Shown in pieces: positions 16,550 to 24,107 of a stretch of DNA of 33,207 nucleotides. The translations under genes and the position numbers were made by a program. The stretch spans positions 30,734 through 63,940 of the forward strand of contig NZ_NNBL01000048.1 of assembly GCF_002803065.1 (NCBI RefSeq), written 5' to 3'. The notes beneath the pieces are model-generated. The model did no database searches and was not told the DNA's origin. It saw only the letters and a list, made by a program, of their open reading frames with translations. Source of the DNA: Streptomyces sp. CB01635. Lineage in GTDB: Bacteria > Actinomycetota > Actinomycetes > Streptomycetales > Streptomycetaceae. How positions within the stretch are numbered: the stretch's first letter is position 1; each line of letters starts with the position of its first letter.

Positions 16550-16614
16550 GCGAGCTCCTCGACGGGAGCGACCATCCTGACCGGGAACACGAGATCGCGG
16601 AAGAGTTGTCACCC

Positions 16615-17204
16615 ACATAACCGCCCAGCGTCCGCAGCGCGTGGACGTGGCCTTCGAAGAACGCCTCCTGGCCGCAGGAGGCGAACACGCGGTGGACGGC
16701 CTTGCCCGAGTAGGACAGGCGGAAGGAGAACTGGTAGCAGGTCACCAGTTCGCCGGCGAGGCGGATCGTCACGTCGCCGAAGTCGACCTCCGCCTCGTGA
16801 CCGGGCTGGTGGGTCTGGGGGACGAACGCCTCCAGCGGGGCCTTGCCCGACTCGACCAGGATCTCGGGCTTCCGGGCCGCGACGTAGTAGCGGACCATCC
16901 CGTAGGAGACGTCGGCGCCGTGTTCCTCGACCAGCCGGTGGAAGATCCGGGTGGCCGTGTGCCGCTGCTTGCGCGGCGCGTCCAGGTCCGCCCGCAGGAT
17001 CTCGTCGATCACCGGCTTGTAGCGGTCCACTCCGGTCGCCCGCGGCGGCAGCTTCTTGCGCGGCTCCGGCCAGGACGAGTCCAACGCCTTCCGCACCGTC
17101 CGCCACGTCACGCCGTGCTTGCGCTCAAGCTCCCGCATCGACATGCCGCCACGGTGGTCACGCCGGATCGCCGCGTACAGCTCGACCTTCGACATCCGCG
17201 GCAT
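16615..17204 (-). pseudogene. istA: IS21 transposase IstA, N-terminal part
   Basis: ATG at 17204 (MPRMSKVELYAAIRRDHRGG) with GAAAGG upstream; a GTG at 17213 is possible. The helix-turn-helix RELERKHGVTWRTVRKALD is followed by the first catalytic aspartate region EVDFGDVTIRL and FVYS-type core residues up to GHVHALRTLGG. At 16614 the frame leaves IstA and runs into the recombinase element. It needs the segment starting at 12907 to be complete. Confidence 0.85.
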
Positions 17205-17417
17205 GACCAGCACCTTTCACCAGGAGCATCTCGATGCTGCCCTGGCAAGAACCCCAGTGCCTCCCGAACTCGTCGACATCACCCATCCGTGGAACAGGGC
17301 GCCTCCCAAACCCATCGACAAGCGACGTCGCTACTGCTCGATAAAGCCAAGCCGACCACCGCCGGCGGCCCCGAGCCCGACAAGCCGCAGTAAGCACCAA
17401 GGCGCAGTTGGTGCGAG
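17205..17417 (+). other. IS21 outer end and probable 3' remnant of a cut gene
   Basis: The first part belongs to the non-coding end of the IS21 element. A plus-strand frame ending at a TAA at 17391-17393 reads SLLLDKAKPTTAGGPEPDKPQ at its end, with good codon use. It sits directly before the palindrome at 17418. It may be the tail of a gene cut by the IS21 insertion; no family is recognisable. Confidence 0.35.
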
Positions 17418-17473
17418 CATCACGCCGATGACGAGGGCCACCACATGTGGTGGCCCTCGTCATCGGCGTGATG
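17418..17473. terminator. 56-bp perfect palindrome, probable strong bidirectional terminator
   Basis: Bases 17418-17445 are exactly the reverse complement of 17446-17473, with no loop bases beyond the central ACATGT. It lies 25 bp after a stop codon on one side and 65 bp before the CRISPR-like array on the other. A long perfect GC-rich stem at a gene end fits a terminator. Its length also makes it a candidate for a recombination or cruciform site. Confidence 0.6.
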
Positions 17474-17538
17474 TTGGAGCAGTGGTGCGGATGATGAGCG
17501 GCCCCTGCTTCGGGCCTTCTGTGTGCGCTGGGCGACGG

Positions 17539-18010
17539 ACAGCCGCCGTCTGGGTGGGGATGGTCCGGGGTACGCCGCGCCGGCGTCAACGGCACACCGT
17601 CGCCCCCGCGCCCGCGAGGATGTTCCCTCATGTTCCTCCGTGATGTGATGGGGGAGTCGCCCCCGCGCCCGCGGGGATGGTCCGGCGTGCCCGGTGCGGC
17701 CGATGACGCGGCCTTCGTCGCCCCCGCATCTGGCGCGGCGTTGCCCCGCGCCTGCAGGGATGGTCCCCGGACCCGATCTGGCGGGGCCTGAGGCCACCGT
17801 CGTCTCCGTGACTGAAGGATGGCCCGGTGCTGAAGGCCCAGGTCAGCGCGTCGAGTTGGTCGCCTCCGCGCCTGCAAGGATGGTCCGAGCAGTCGCCTGA
17901 TGTCGAGCCTCCGCCATAAATCGTCCCCGCGTCACTGCAGGGACAGTCCGTCGTCGAGCCAGTGCAGGACGAACACGCCGTCGTCGCCCCCGCGCCGGCG
18001 GCGACGGCCC
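17539..18010 (+). CRISPR. Decayed type I-E-like CRISPR array, about eight repeats, no cas genes
   Basis: Repeat units of 27-28 bp recur with a period of 57-61 bp at 17539, 17599, 17656, 17717 (disturbed up to 17766), 17799, 17859, 17922 and 17983. The best unit (17656-17683) begins GTCGCCCCCGCGCCCGCGGG and ends GATGGTCC, with a CCCCGCG/CGCGGGG stem typical of Streptomyces I-E repeats. Units at 17599 and 17859 differ from it at two to four positions. The outer ones are strongly diverged and one segment (17717-17766) looks rearranged. Spacers are mostly 32-33 bp (29 bp in one case). By analogy with I-E repeats, transcription would run on the plus strand. No cas gene is in the window. Confidence 0.75.
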
Positions 18011-18036
18011 TCTCCCTCACGGTCGTGTCGTCCAGA

Positions 18037-19251
18037 TCAGCTGCTGACGATGTCGAGCAGTTCCTGGAAGCGGCGGTTCACGTGCTCGTTTCCACAGGAG
18101 CGCTGAACATCCCTATCGGACTGGAGACTCTCGACGATCTTATGGATGTCACTGCGGCTGTTGAGGAAGAGCTCCTCGATGACGGGCGCGGCTCGGTTGC
18201 TGAAAAAGACCTTCCGATTGATGCCGGCGCCGTATCCACCGGGCTCGCCGATGTAGCAGCGCACCATCCACTTGATGATCCCGGGTTTGACCTCGTTGGG
18301 GATTTCGGTGAGCCCGCCGAACTCCTCGAACAGTCGCAGTGCGGGGCCATGTGCCTCGTGCTGCTTCCAGTGGTGGCCGATGTCGTTGAGCTTGTCGAGC
18401 TGCTTCGAGAAGAAGTCCTTCCGCTGCCCCTTGTGGAGGTAGGGCAGGAGTCCAGCGGCGTGGGCGACGCGCACGGTGAGTTCGTCCAAGGCGGTACGGC
18501 CGAGCCGGTCCAGCAGGACCTTGGCGACTGCCAGACGAACGCCATTCCGAGTGAGCTCACGCAGCTCCTGGAGCACAAGGTAGGCGTTCTCGCGGACGAC
18601 GTCGGCTTCGGAGTTACTCAGGGCCGTGCTCACCAGGACCTGGACGATCTCCTGCTGACGCTGGTCCGGGGCATGCTCGAAATCGGCCAGCAGGCGGGTG
18701 TCCAGCGTGATGGGGCCAGATGCCTCGATGATCTGCTTGACCTCGCGCACCTCGATCAACGTGATCGGGTCCTTCGACAGCACGGCGTCGATGCAGGTCG
18801 CGAAGGTGTACACGACATCTTCGAAGGCTGCTTCGTACTCGGAGTCCTCATGCTCGAGGTCCTTGCGGATGTCGTATACCCGCGTCATCTTGCGCCACTC
18901 GGCGCGGCTGAGAAGCCCGATGCGATAGGCGAGCTTGATCAAGTTGGAGGTCGTGTAGTGCTCGACGTCCTCAGCGTTCTGGATCGGCGGGAGCTTCGGG
19001 TTTGCAGCCTTGGCGGCCTCCCCGGCGATTCCGATGCCCACGATCAGGATCTTGTCCTTGAGGTCCCGGACCGCGGCGTTGAACAGACGCTGACAGGCAC
19101 TGCTCGGATCGACAGGCAGGATGCGGCGCACCCTCTCGATCAAGTTCTTCGCCTGCCAGTCCGGCCTGATCCTCTGCATCATGCCGGGCACTTCGTCGAT
19201 CGTCGTGACCGCAACGGATGTAGCTACGACGACAACGCCTTCTTCGCTCAA
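18037..19251 (-). CDS. HEPN-like protein of unknown family with helical repeat C-terminal half
   Basis: 404 residues from a TTG at 19251 with GGTGAGGAC just upstream. The N-terminal half is helical and contains RVYDIRKDLEHEDSEYEAAF, where R129 and H134 form an R-x4-H motif in the context usual for HEPN domains (helix, polar turn, acidic residues), which are often RNA-cleaving. The second half (about 200-390) looks like alpha-helical repeats of the HEAT/ARM sort: NAYLVLQELRELTRNGVRLA, TALDELTVRVAHAAGLL and similar. HEPN proteins act in toxin-antitoxin, abortive infection and CRISPR-linked systems. Its base composition is a little lower in GC than its neighbours. It ends 27 bp from the decayed CRISPR array, convergent with it. 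The HEPN call rests on the motif and helical context only. Confidence 0.55.
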   Translation of the reverse strand: MSEEGVVVVATSVAVTTIDEVPGMMQRIRPDWQAKNLIERVRRILPVDPSSACQRLFNAAVRDLKDKILIVGIGIAGEAAKAANPKLPPIQNAEDVEHYTTSNLIKLAYRIGLLSRAEWRKMTRVYDIRKDLEHEDSEYEAAFEDVVYTFATCIDAVLSKDPITLIEVREVKQIIEASGPITLDTRLLADFEHAPDQRQQEIVQVLVSTALSNSEADVVRENAYLVLQELRELTRNGVRLAVAKVLLDRLGRTALDELTVRVAHAAGLLPYLHKGQRKDFFSKQLDKLNDIGHHWKQHEAHGPALRLFEEFGGLTEIPNEVKPGIIKWMVRCYIGEPGGYGAGINRKVFFSNRAAPVIEELFLNSRSDIHKIVESLQSDRDVQRSCGNEHVNRRFQELLDIVSS

Positions 19252-19389
19252 CTTGTCCTCACCTGGGCAGAATTGAACCTCTCGTGCCTACAGGGTACGG
19301 ACTCGGCCGTCCCAGGGCCGCTGGTATTTCCACAGAAGCGCAGTGCGAGGGCCACGCCCCGAAGAGGCCCTTCGCGTGCTCCGAAGCGT

Positions 19390-20206
19390 CTATGGTGCCC
19401 AGTCCAGTCCGAGGTCGGCCAGAACCTTCCGCTTGTCCTCGGTCAGCTTTCCGCGGCGGGCCTTCTGGTTCATGATCCCGACTCCGAGCTTCACCTCCAA
19501 CCCGTCCGGCAGAGCCTCTACATGCCCCCGTGGGAGTCACGGAGCCCGTGCGGGCCTTGTGCGAGCCAGGGCGAATGCCTCGTTCGAAGGCCCCGGAAGC
19601 CGTCTTGGAGGGCTTGGCGGGCATCGTCGTGTCCGGCTTCCGCTCGGGGGCCTGGGGTGTGATGCCGATGGCCTCGAGGCGTTCGCGTTGTCCGTCGGTG
19701 AGGGCGGTCCAGACTTCGGGTTTGCGTTGTCGGGCGAGCCATCGTCCGATGTTCATGCCGTGGACGGTGACGCCGGGTTGCAGTTCGGTGAGGCTGGCTT
19801 CGTCGCGCAGCATCTCTCGTACGGCTGCGTAGTGCCGCTGCCAGTCGGGCGGCCACTGGGGGTTCCAGTCCGGGGCGATCGCGCTCAACGCGGCCTCCCA
19901 TTCTGGGTGTCCGTCGAGGGCGCCGGGTCGGCGGAGGTTGGACAGCCACTGTCCCACCGGCTTGTCCAGCGCCGTCGCGGTGCGGGGCGCGCGCAGCGTC
20001 CAGTGCTCCTCGTAGTAGACCCGTGCCGCCGCGAGGTTCTCCAGGAAGCGTTCACCCGCCATGCTCCACACCATGCCCAACTGCTCGAGTCGTTTGGCGC
20101 GCACCCTCCTTGTGCCCGTACGGGACCCGGGCGTGGCCCTCACGCTCGGTGAACTTCTTCAGCGAGGCCCAGCCGCGTGCCCCTGGGCGGTACAGGGGGG
20201 CCAGGG
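19390..20206 (-). pseudogene. HA-repeat helicase remnant with two frame breaks
   Basis: Three HA-type modules are spread over frames. The first (GWASLKKFTEREGHARVPYG) lies at about 20205-20110 and breaks near 20105. The second is open from an ATG at 20143: LEQLGMVWSMAGERFLENLA, PVGQWLSNLRRPG, then WNPQWPPDWQRHYAAVREML and MNIGRWLARQRKPEV. The third breaks near 19526 and resumes in another frame as LPRGHVEALPDGLEVKLGVG up to LADLGLDWAP and a TAG at 19390-19392. One extra base (or two lost) at 19526 explains the last break; a deletion explains the first. The family is the same as the HA protein at 9604-10518. No helicase core is present. Confidence 0.75.
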
Positions 20207-20740
20207 TTAGTCGATGCTGGTGTCTGTCCCCGGAGCCTTTCGGGCGTTGTTCCTGAGGTTGGCGAAGGGCAGGGCTCCGCCGTGGAGTCTTTTGAACTCG
20301 TCGATCAGGTCCTGCTCAGCCTCACCCGGGTCGTCCTCGGTCATCGGCAGCCAGGCGACGAGCAGTGTGTCCGAGTCGGCCAGCTGCCAGATATAGCGTC
20401 CGCCCCAGTGGCCGGCCATCAGACCGGTGCCGTGGCGGCGGTAGTCGGCAAGTCGCTGATTCAGCCCGTCCTGACCCGCGGCCTTTCCGATGTACACGAC
20501 CGTTGCGCCGTCCACCCAGGCATCGCCGAGCTTGTCGGCGGTCACGGACGGGTCGCGGCCCTTGAGGTGCCCGGCAGGGCTGGTGGGGAGGAACGACGGG
20601 GGCGAGGTGTCCGTGCGGATCACCACGTAGATTCCGTGCCCGGTGGGGACGTTACTGCCGGGCAGTGCACGGAACGGCACGAAGCCGCGGAAGCCACGTG
20701 CGCTCAGGGTCCACTGTGCCAGCTCTGCTGTCGGGCTCAT
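20207..20740 (-). CDS. GIY-YIG-type nuclease domain protein
   Basis: 177 residues from the ATG at 20740 (in-frame ATGs also at 20749 and 20752; no strong ribosome site). GIY motif in GHGIYVVIR (35-42), YIG motif in VVYIGKAAG (81-89), the conserved arginine region NQRLADYRRHG (94-104), an acidic helix GEAEQDLIDEFKRLHG (139-154) with candidate metal-binding glutamates, and ALPFANLRNN with the closing asparagine. Typical GIY-YIG nucleases make single-strand cuts with one metal ion, in homing, repair or restriction. It stands alone, between the HA remnant and an IS element whose end is 45 bp upstream of the start, so its promoter may have been displaced. Confidence 0.72.
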   Translation of the reverse strand: MSPTAELAQWTLSARGFRGFVPFRALPGSNVPTGHGIYVVIRTDTSPPSFLPTSPAGHLKGRDPSVTADKLGDAWVDGATVVYIGKAAGQDGLNQRLADYRRHGTGLMAGHWGGRYIWQLADSDTLLVAWLPMTEDDPGEAEQDLIDEFKRLHGGALPFANLRNNARKAPGTDTSID

Positions 20741-20799
20741 GCCAGGCATCATGCACCAGTATCGAGGCCGGATCGCCGAACTTTGGCTGAGCTTGATCT

Positions 20800-22242
20800 T
20801 TAACCTGTGCGGCCGTAGTGCTGGTCGAGTGTCTCGGCGCGTTTGACGGTCTTCCCCGGTACGTGGCGCGGGGCTCTCGTGTGGTTCCTCGATCCACGGG
20901 GGCGTCCCGGGCCGGGGTGGGAGGGTTTTGGTGCAGCCGCGGGACGGGCCGTCTTCGCGCGGATGTTGCGGAATCCTCGCCGCACCCGGGCAGGCGTCAA
21001 CTTGTGTGCCGCGAGCGGCCGTTCCCAGGGATGGCGCAGGTCCTGCGCGGCCGGTCGGGCGAGCCATAGCTGAGTGTGTGCGGCGATGATCAGAGTCGTC
21101 CACAGGTCGGCATTGGCAGGGTCCCGGAGCTTGGGCACGGTCCAGCCCAGTGTCTGCTTCAACAGGCGGAAGGTGTGTTCCAGGTCGAATCTGCGCAGGT
21201 AGGCCCGCCACAGCTGGTCGACATGGGCGGCGTCGGCCCCGGGGCGTGAAGACCACAGCCACACCGGGTCGGGATCCCGGCCGCCGGGCAGGCGCTCGAC
21301 ATTCAGGCGGACCACCAGTCCGTGCAGGATGGGGAGTTCGGCGTTCCGGTCGGTGATCCAGGCCGAGCGGCGGGTGAGGCGGGGGTGGAGCCGGTCCCAT
21401 GCCGTGGCGGTCGCGGTGCCGTAGCGGGTGGTGTCGGTCCGGGTCTCGGTCTGCGGATCACCCCAGGTGGTGGGCCTGGCCAAGGCGAACGGGGCACCGT
21501 GCATGCGCGGGCGGCCGGGCCGTGGCCGGGCGTTGTGAGGTGCCGGATCGCGGGCCATCACGCGGTCCGAGCGGAGTCGGCCGCATACCTCCACGGGCAG
21601 GTCGGCGAGAAGATGGGCCAGGCGGGCCAGGTCGTAGCCGGCGTCGGCGACGATCAGCAGTTCAGGGGCGCCGTCACTCCAGTGGCCTGCAGCGATCAAC
21701 TGCATCACGATGTCGCGGAGTTGAGCGGCGGTGACGGCTGCGGCATCGTCGGCAGGGCCGAGCCGGACGGCATCCAGCAGGCGGCACCAGGAGGTGCGGC
21801 CGGACTCCAGCACGGCGACGAAGGAGTAGGGCCAGCCGGGGATGAACTGGTCCTTGCTGCGGCCGCGCCCGTAGACGTGGCAGAAGAGCCGGTCGGAACT
21901 GGTCTCGGCGTCCGGCCGCAACCAGGTCGAGACGTCCACGGCCAGCACGATCCGCCCATCGACCGCACGGGGAACGGGCAGTGAGGCCAACAGGCCCCGC
22001 AGCCGGGCCGGTTCCGCCCAGCCGGCGTTCAGTGCCTGGTAGAGAGCACCGTGCCCACGCCGGTGCTCGGCCTCCAGACTGAGGTCGACCAAGGTCTGCA
22101 CCGGTCCGTCCTTGCACAGGATCGCGTCGGTGAGTTCGAAGAGAGCATCGGCGCGGGCGTAGAGACAGTCGTAGAACTCGACCCGAAAGCGGGACAGGAC
22201 CTCCAATCCGTCACCGGCAGAACCAGAGGCAGAGACACTCAT
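20800..22242 (-). CDS. DDE transposase, IS701/IS4-like
   Basis: 480 residues, ATG at 22242. The RNase-H-like catalytic residues fit an IS4-superfamily pattern: aspartate in IVLAVDVSTWLRPDA, aspartate in LLIVADAGYDLARL, and glutamate in RRFDLEHTFRLLKQTLGW, followed by a basic tail (PGPGRPRGSRNHTRAPRHV). Such enzymes cut and paste their element. The gene is uninterrupted and likely active. The exact IS family label (IS701 versus another IS4 relative) is my best judgement. Confidence 0.85.
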   Translation of the reverse strand: MSVSASGSAGDGLEVLSRFRVEFYDCLYARADALFELTDAILCKDGPVQTLVDLSLEAEHRRGHGALYQALNAGWAEPARLRGLLASLPVPRAVDGRIVLAVDVSTWLRPDAETSSDRLFCHVYGRGRSKDQFIPGWPYSFVAVLESGRTSWCRLLDAVRLGPADDAAAVTAAQLRDIVMQLIAAGHWSDGAPELLIVADAGYDLARLAHLLADLPVEVCGRLRSDRVMARDPAPHNARPRPGRPRMHGAPFALARPTTWGDPQTETRTDTTRYGTATATAWDRLHPRLTRRSAWITDRNAELPILHGLVVRLNVERLPGGRDPDPVWLWSSRPGADAAHVDQLWRAYLRRFDLEHTFRLLKQTLGWTVPKLRDPANADLWTTLIIAAHTQLWLARPAAQDLRHPWERPLAAHKLTPARVRRGFRNIRAKTARPAAAPKPSHPGPGRPRGSRNHTRAPRHVPGKTVKRAETLDQHYGRTG

Positions 22243-22247
22243 ACACA

Positions 22248-22303
22248 GCGGCCGTTCTCTCGCACTTCGTTACTCAACATCTCGAAGCGTGGAGAACGGC
22301 CGC
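22248..22303. repeat. Inverted repeat upstream of the IS transposase start
   Basis: Arms at 22248-22269 and 22283-22303 pair over most of their length (GCGGCCGTTCTC with GAGAACGGCCGC, and CTTCG with CGAAG). The hairpin lies between the transposase start codon and the element's end. It may attenuate transcripts entering from outside, as known for several insertion sequences. Confidence 0.55.
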
Positions 22304-22511
22304 CTCAGCTGTCCCGGGAAGAACCGCAGATCAGCAGGTCGGGTGACCTGCGAGGTTAAACGTCAAGCTGAGACGCTGTTGTCGTTCCGGTCTTGAGGGT
22401 TGTGCGTCGAACGGGAGTCTCGATCGGGTGATCGCTGCCGGTCGCGGGCATGAAGACAGGGCCTCTTGGTAGCTCGGGGTTGCGAAGCCAACCGAGATCC
22501 AGGAGACCCTG

Positions 22512-23429
22512 TTGCCGCAGTTGTACGCGTTCGCGCCGGTGGAGTTCAACTCGGCTGCTCCGTCGTGTGATTGTGTCGCTCACCGGTTCGGGAACGCGGC
22601 CGATCACCCGGAGCGTGTTCGGCGGAATCCCTCGGACATGACCGATCTGGAGTGGGCCCAGGTCCGGCCGCTGCTGCCGGTGCCGGGCTGGCTGCGGGGC
22701 CGGGGCGGGCAGCCGGAGGCGTACTGCCACCGGGCGATGTTGGACGCGGTCCGCTACCTGGTGGACAACGGCATCAAATGGCGTGCGCTGCCGATCGACT
22801 TCCCGCCATGGGATCGGGTCTATGCCTTCTTCCGGCAGTGGCGTGACCACGGCCTGGTGAGGGAATTCCACGACCGGCTGCGTGGTCAGGTCCGCACCCG
22901 GCTGGGGCGGGATGCTGAGCCGACGGCCGGCGTCATCGACTCGCAGTCCGTCAAAGCGGATGCCGTCGTCGGGATGGACAGCCGCGGCTTCGACGGCGGC
23001 AAGCTGATCAACGGCCGCAAGCGGCACGTCGTGGTCGACACGCTCGGCCTTCTACTCGCAGTGATGGTGACCGCCGCGGATACCGGGGACCGTCTCGCCG
23101 CCCACGCCCTGTTGCGTCAAGTCGCCGACGCGCACTACCAGTTGGCCGTCATCTGGGCCGACGGCGGTTACACCGGCAGCCTCATCGAGTACAGCCTGGC
23201 GGTGCTCGGCCTGGTGGTGGCGATCGTCAAACGCAGTGACGACGTGCGGGGCTTTGTGGTGCTGCCCAAGCGGTGGATCGTCGAGCGCCTATTCGCCCAC
23301 TTGATGCGAAGCCGCCGCCTGGTGCGCGATTTCGAACGCCGCACCAGCAGCGCGGAGTCGGTGATCTACTGGTCCATGACGATGCTCATGACCCGCCGTC
23401 TTGCCCGGCCGCACCCGCGGCGAGCATGA
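22512..23429 (+). CDS. IS5-family DDE transposase
   Basis: 305 residues from a TTG at 22512 with AGGAG at 22501-22505; a shorter start at the ATG of MTDLEWAQVRPLLP (22638) is possible. The family order is complete: the DUF4096-type N terminus (MTDLEWAQVRPLLPVPGW, then NGIKWRALPIDFPPW), first aspartate in AGVIDSQSVKA, second in AVIWADGGYTG, and the glutamate in RWIVERLFAHLMRSRRLVRD. No frame break is seen. Its element ends were not found. It starts close to the right end of the IS701/IS4-like element, so one may have inserted beside the other. Confidence 0.88.
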   Translation: MPQLYAFAPVEFNSAAPSCDCVAHRFGNAADHPERVRRNPSDMTDLEWAQVRPLLPVPGWLRGRGGQPEAYCHRAMLDAVRYLVDNGIKWRALPIDFPPWDRVYAFFRQWRDHGLVREFHDRLRGQVRTRLGRDAEPTAGVIDSQSVKADAVVGMDSRGFDGGKLINGRKRHVVVDTLGLLLAVMVTAADTGDRLAAHALLRQVADAHYQLAVIWADGGYTGSLIEYSLAVLGLVVAIVKRSDDVRGFVVLPKRWIVERLFAHLMRSRRLVRDFERRTSSAESVIYWSMTMLMTRRLARPHPRRA

Positions 23430-23931
23430 ACCGGCCCGACTGGGGCTCGGTGAGCCAGCCGCGCGCGACCAGCCGTTTCGCCTTCGACCGCAGTCCCTCC
23501 GCCTTCGCCGGCACCGCGTCCAGGCCGAACAAGGCGGTCATCTCCTGGCAGGTCAGCGGTCCTTGATGGAGCCGATGCCGGTCGGAGAGTGCCTGCAGAA
23601 TGCGCTGGTAGTCCACCGACAGTTCTGACCATGGCAGTCCCTGACGCCACACTGGCACCTGCGTTTTCAGTCGAGCGGCCGTTGCCTTCGACGGCGCCGG
23701 AACGGGCGGGGCAGGGTCCTGCCCCGTCTCGTCCGCCGGGGCCAGGACCTCACCGACCCGCGCGCGGGCGACAGCCCACTCCCTCCAGTCCTGCTCAGCC
23801 ACGGTCAACTCGGCCTGAACACGGTCGGCTTCCTCCCGCAACTCATCCACCCGGCGGCGAGCGGCCAGCTCGCGCTGTTCCAGCAGCCCCACGACCGACG
23901 GCATCCACGACCCCCACAGAAGCGATAGCAC
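23386..23931 (-). CDS. Coiled-coil protein with winged-helix-like C-terminal half, function unknown
   Basis: 181 residues, GTG at 23931 (MLSLLWGSWMPSVVGLLEQR). Residues about 15-55 form a charged coiled coil (ELAARRRVDELREEADRVQA). A Pro/Ala linker (about 70-85) leads to a compact helical domain: SELSVDYQRILQALSDRHR, LTCQEMTALFGLDAVPAKAE, GLRSKAKRLVARGWL, then a short strand GRFMLA. The second half resembles winged-helix DNA-binding domains. I recall close relatives in many Streptomyces genomes annotated as hypothetical, often near insertion sequences. It is convergent with the IS5 transposase and overlaps its end by 44 bp. Confidence 0.7.
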   Translation of the reverse strand: MLSLLWGSWMPSVVGLLEQRELAARRRVDELREEADRVQAELTVAEQDWREWAVARARVGEVLAPADETGQDPAPPVPAPSKATAARLKTQVPVWRQGLPWSELSVDYQRILQALSDRHRLHQGPLTCQEMTALFGLDAVPAKAEGLRSKAKRLVARGWLTEPQSGRFMLAAGAAGQDGGS

Positions 23932-24009
23932 GGCAGCCCACCACTTCCACAGGATCGTGACTCCTATCCCTGACCAGCGGAAACACAGCCATCAAGCCCG
24001 GAAAGACAA

Positions 24010-24084
24010 CAGCGTCTCAAAAGCACCAAGGCGGTCGCCCAGATGCTGCGCATCTCCCAGCGCACCGTCGAGCGGTATGTCAAA
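24010..24084 (+). pseudogene. Fragment of a tpg-like terminal-protein gene (helix-turn-helix part)
   Basis: The frame reads LKSTKAVAQMLRISQRTVER followed by YVK, very close in pattern to the helix-turn-helix of telomere terminal proteins and to residues 34-55 of the intact tpg at 27874 (LKTTRAVAAELGVSQRSVER). Neither the upstream nor the downstream Tpg regions are present; at about 24105 the sequence becomes an IS5-type transposase fragment in another frame. A remnant of a second tpg gene is the simplest reading. Confidence 0.5.
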
Positions 24085-24107
24085 TCCAGATCTACACGCC
24101 CCGGCAG

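Larger units (their letters stand above)
12909..16614 (-). mobile_element. 3.7-kb element with two tyrosine recombinases and an Imm21 cargo gene, inserted in istA
   Basis: Boundaries are inferred from where IstA coding sequence stops and resumes (about 12908 and 16615, give or take a few bases). The ends resemble each other only briefly: TATGCGGGT inside the left end and TATGTGGGT reading inward from the right end. The two recombinase genes overlap by one base and are followed, in the opposite orientation, by an immunity gene. The paired long and short tyrosine recombinases recall TnpA and TnpB of Tn554-like elements, which insert without long inverted repeats. A TnpC-like gene was not seen. 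Confidence 0.75.
11066..17204 (-). mobile_element. IS21-family element, istA split by a nested recombinase element
   Basis: The istB gene and the two halves of istA lie in the expected order on the minus strand. The halves of IstA join cleanly when 12909-16614 is removed (LGG continues as VPRTKVRYDN). The span given is from the istB stop to the istA start. I could not define the terminal inverted repeats or target duplication by eye, so the real ends extend somewhat further on both sides (about 11035 and 17250). Confidence 0.75.
20785..22374 (-). mobile_element. IS701/IS4-like insertion sequence with terminal inverted repeats
   Basis: About 1.59 kb. The ends at 20785-20806 and 22353-22374 form an imperfect 22-bp inverted repeat sharing CTTGA and TTTAACCT blocks (four mismatches). 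One transposase gene fills the element, and its stop codon lies inside the left repeat. I could not confirm a target-site duplication. The element looks complete. Confidence 0.75.

Noticed and set aside
11035..17260. Exact IS21 terminal inverted repeats
   Set aside because: A short AACCCC...GCCTC block occurs near both outer ends, but in direct and not inverted orientation. I could not support precise ends.
17418..17473. Palindrome read as part of a Streptomyces telomere
   Set aside because: Telomeres have several nested palindromes with short GC loops at the very end of the replicon. Here there is one isolated palindrome inside the sequence.
17962..19662. 566-codon open frame on the plus strand
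   Set aside because: It runs across the last CRISPR repeat, the whole HEPN-like gene and part of the HA relic. It has no domain and is explained by G/C-rich third positions of the minus-strand gene.
20741..21400. Upstream extension of the GIY-YIG frame into the IS element
   Set aside because: That part lies within the transposase gene and the element's end; its translation is Pro/Arg-rich noise.
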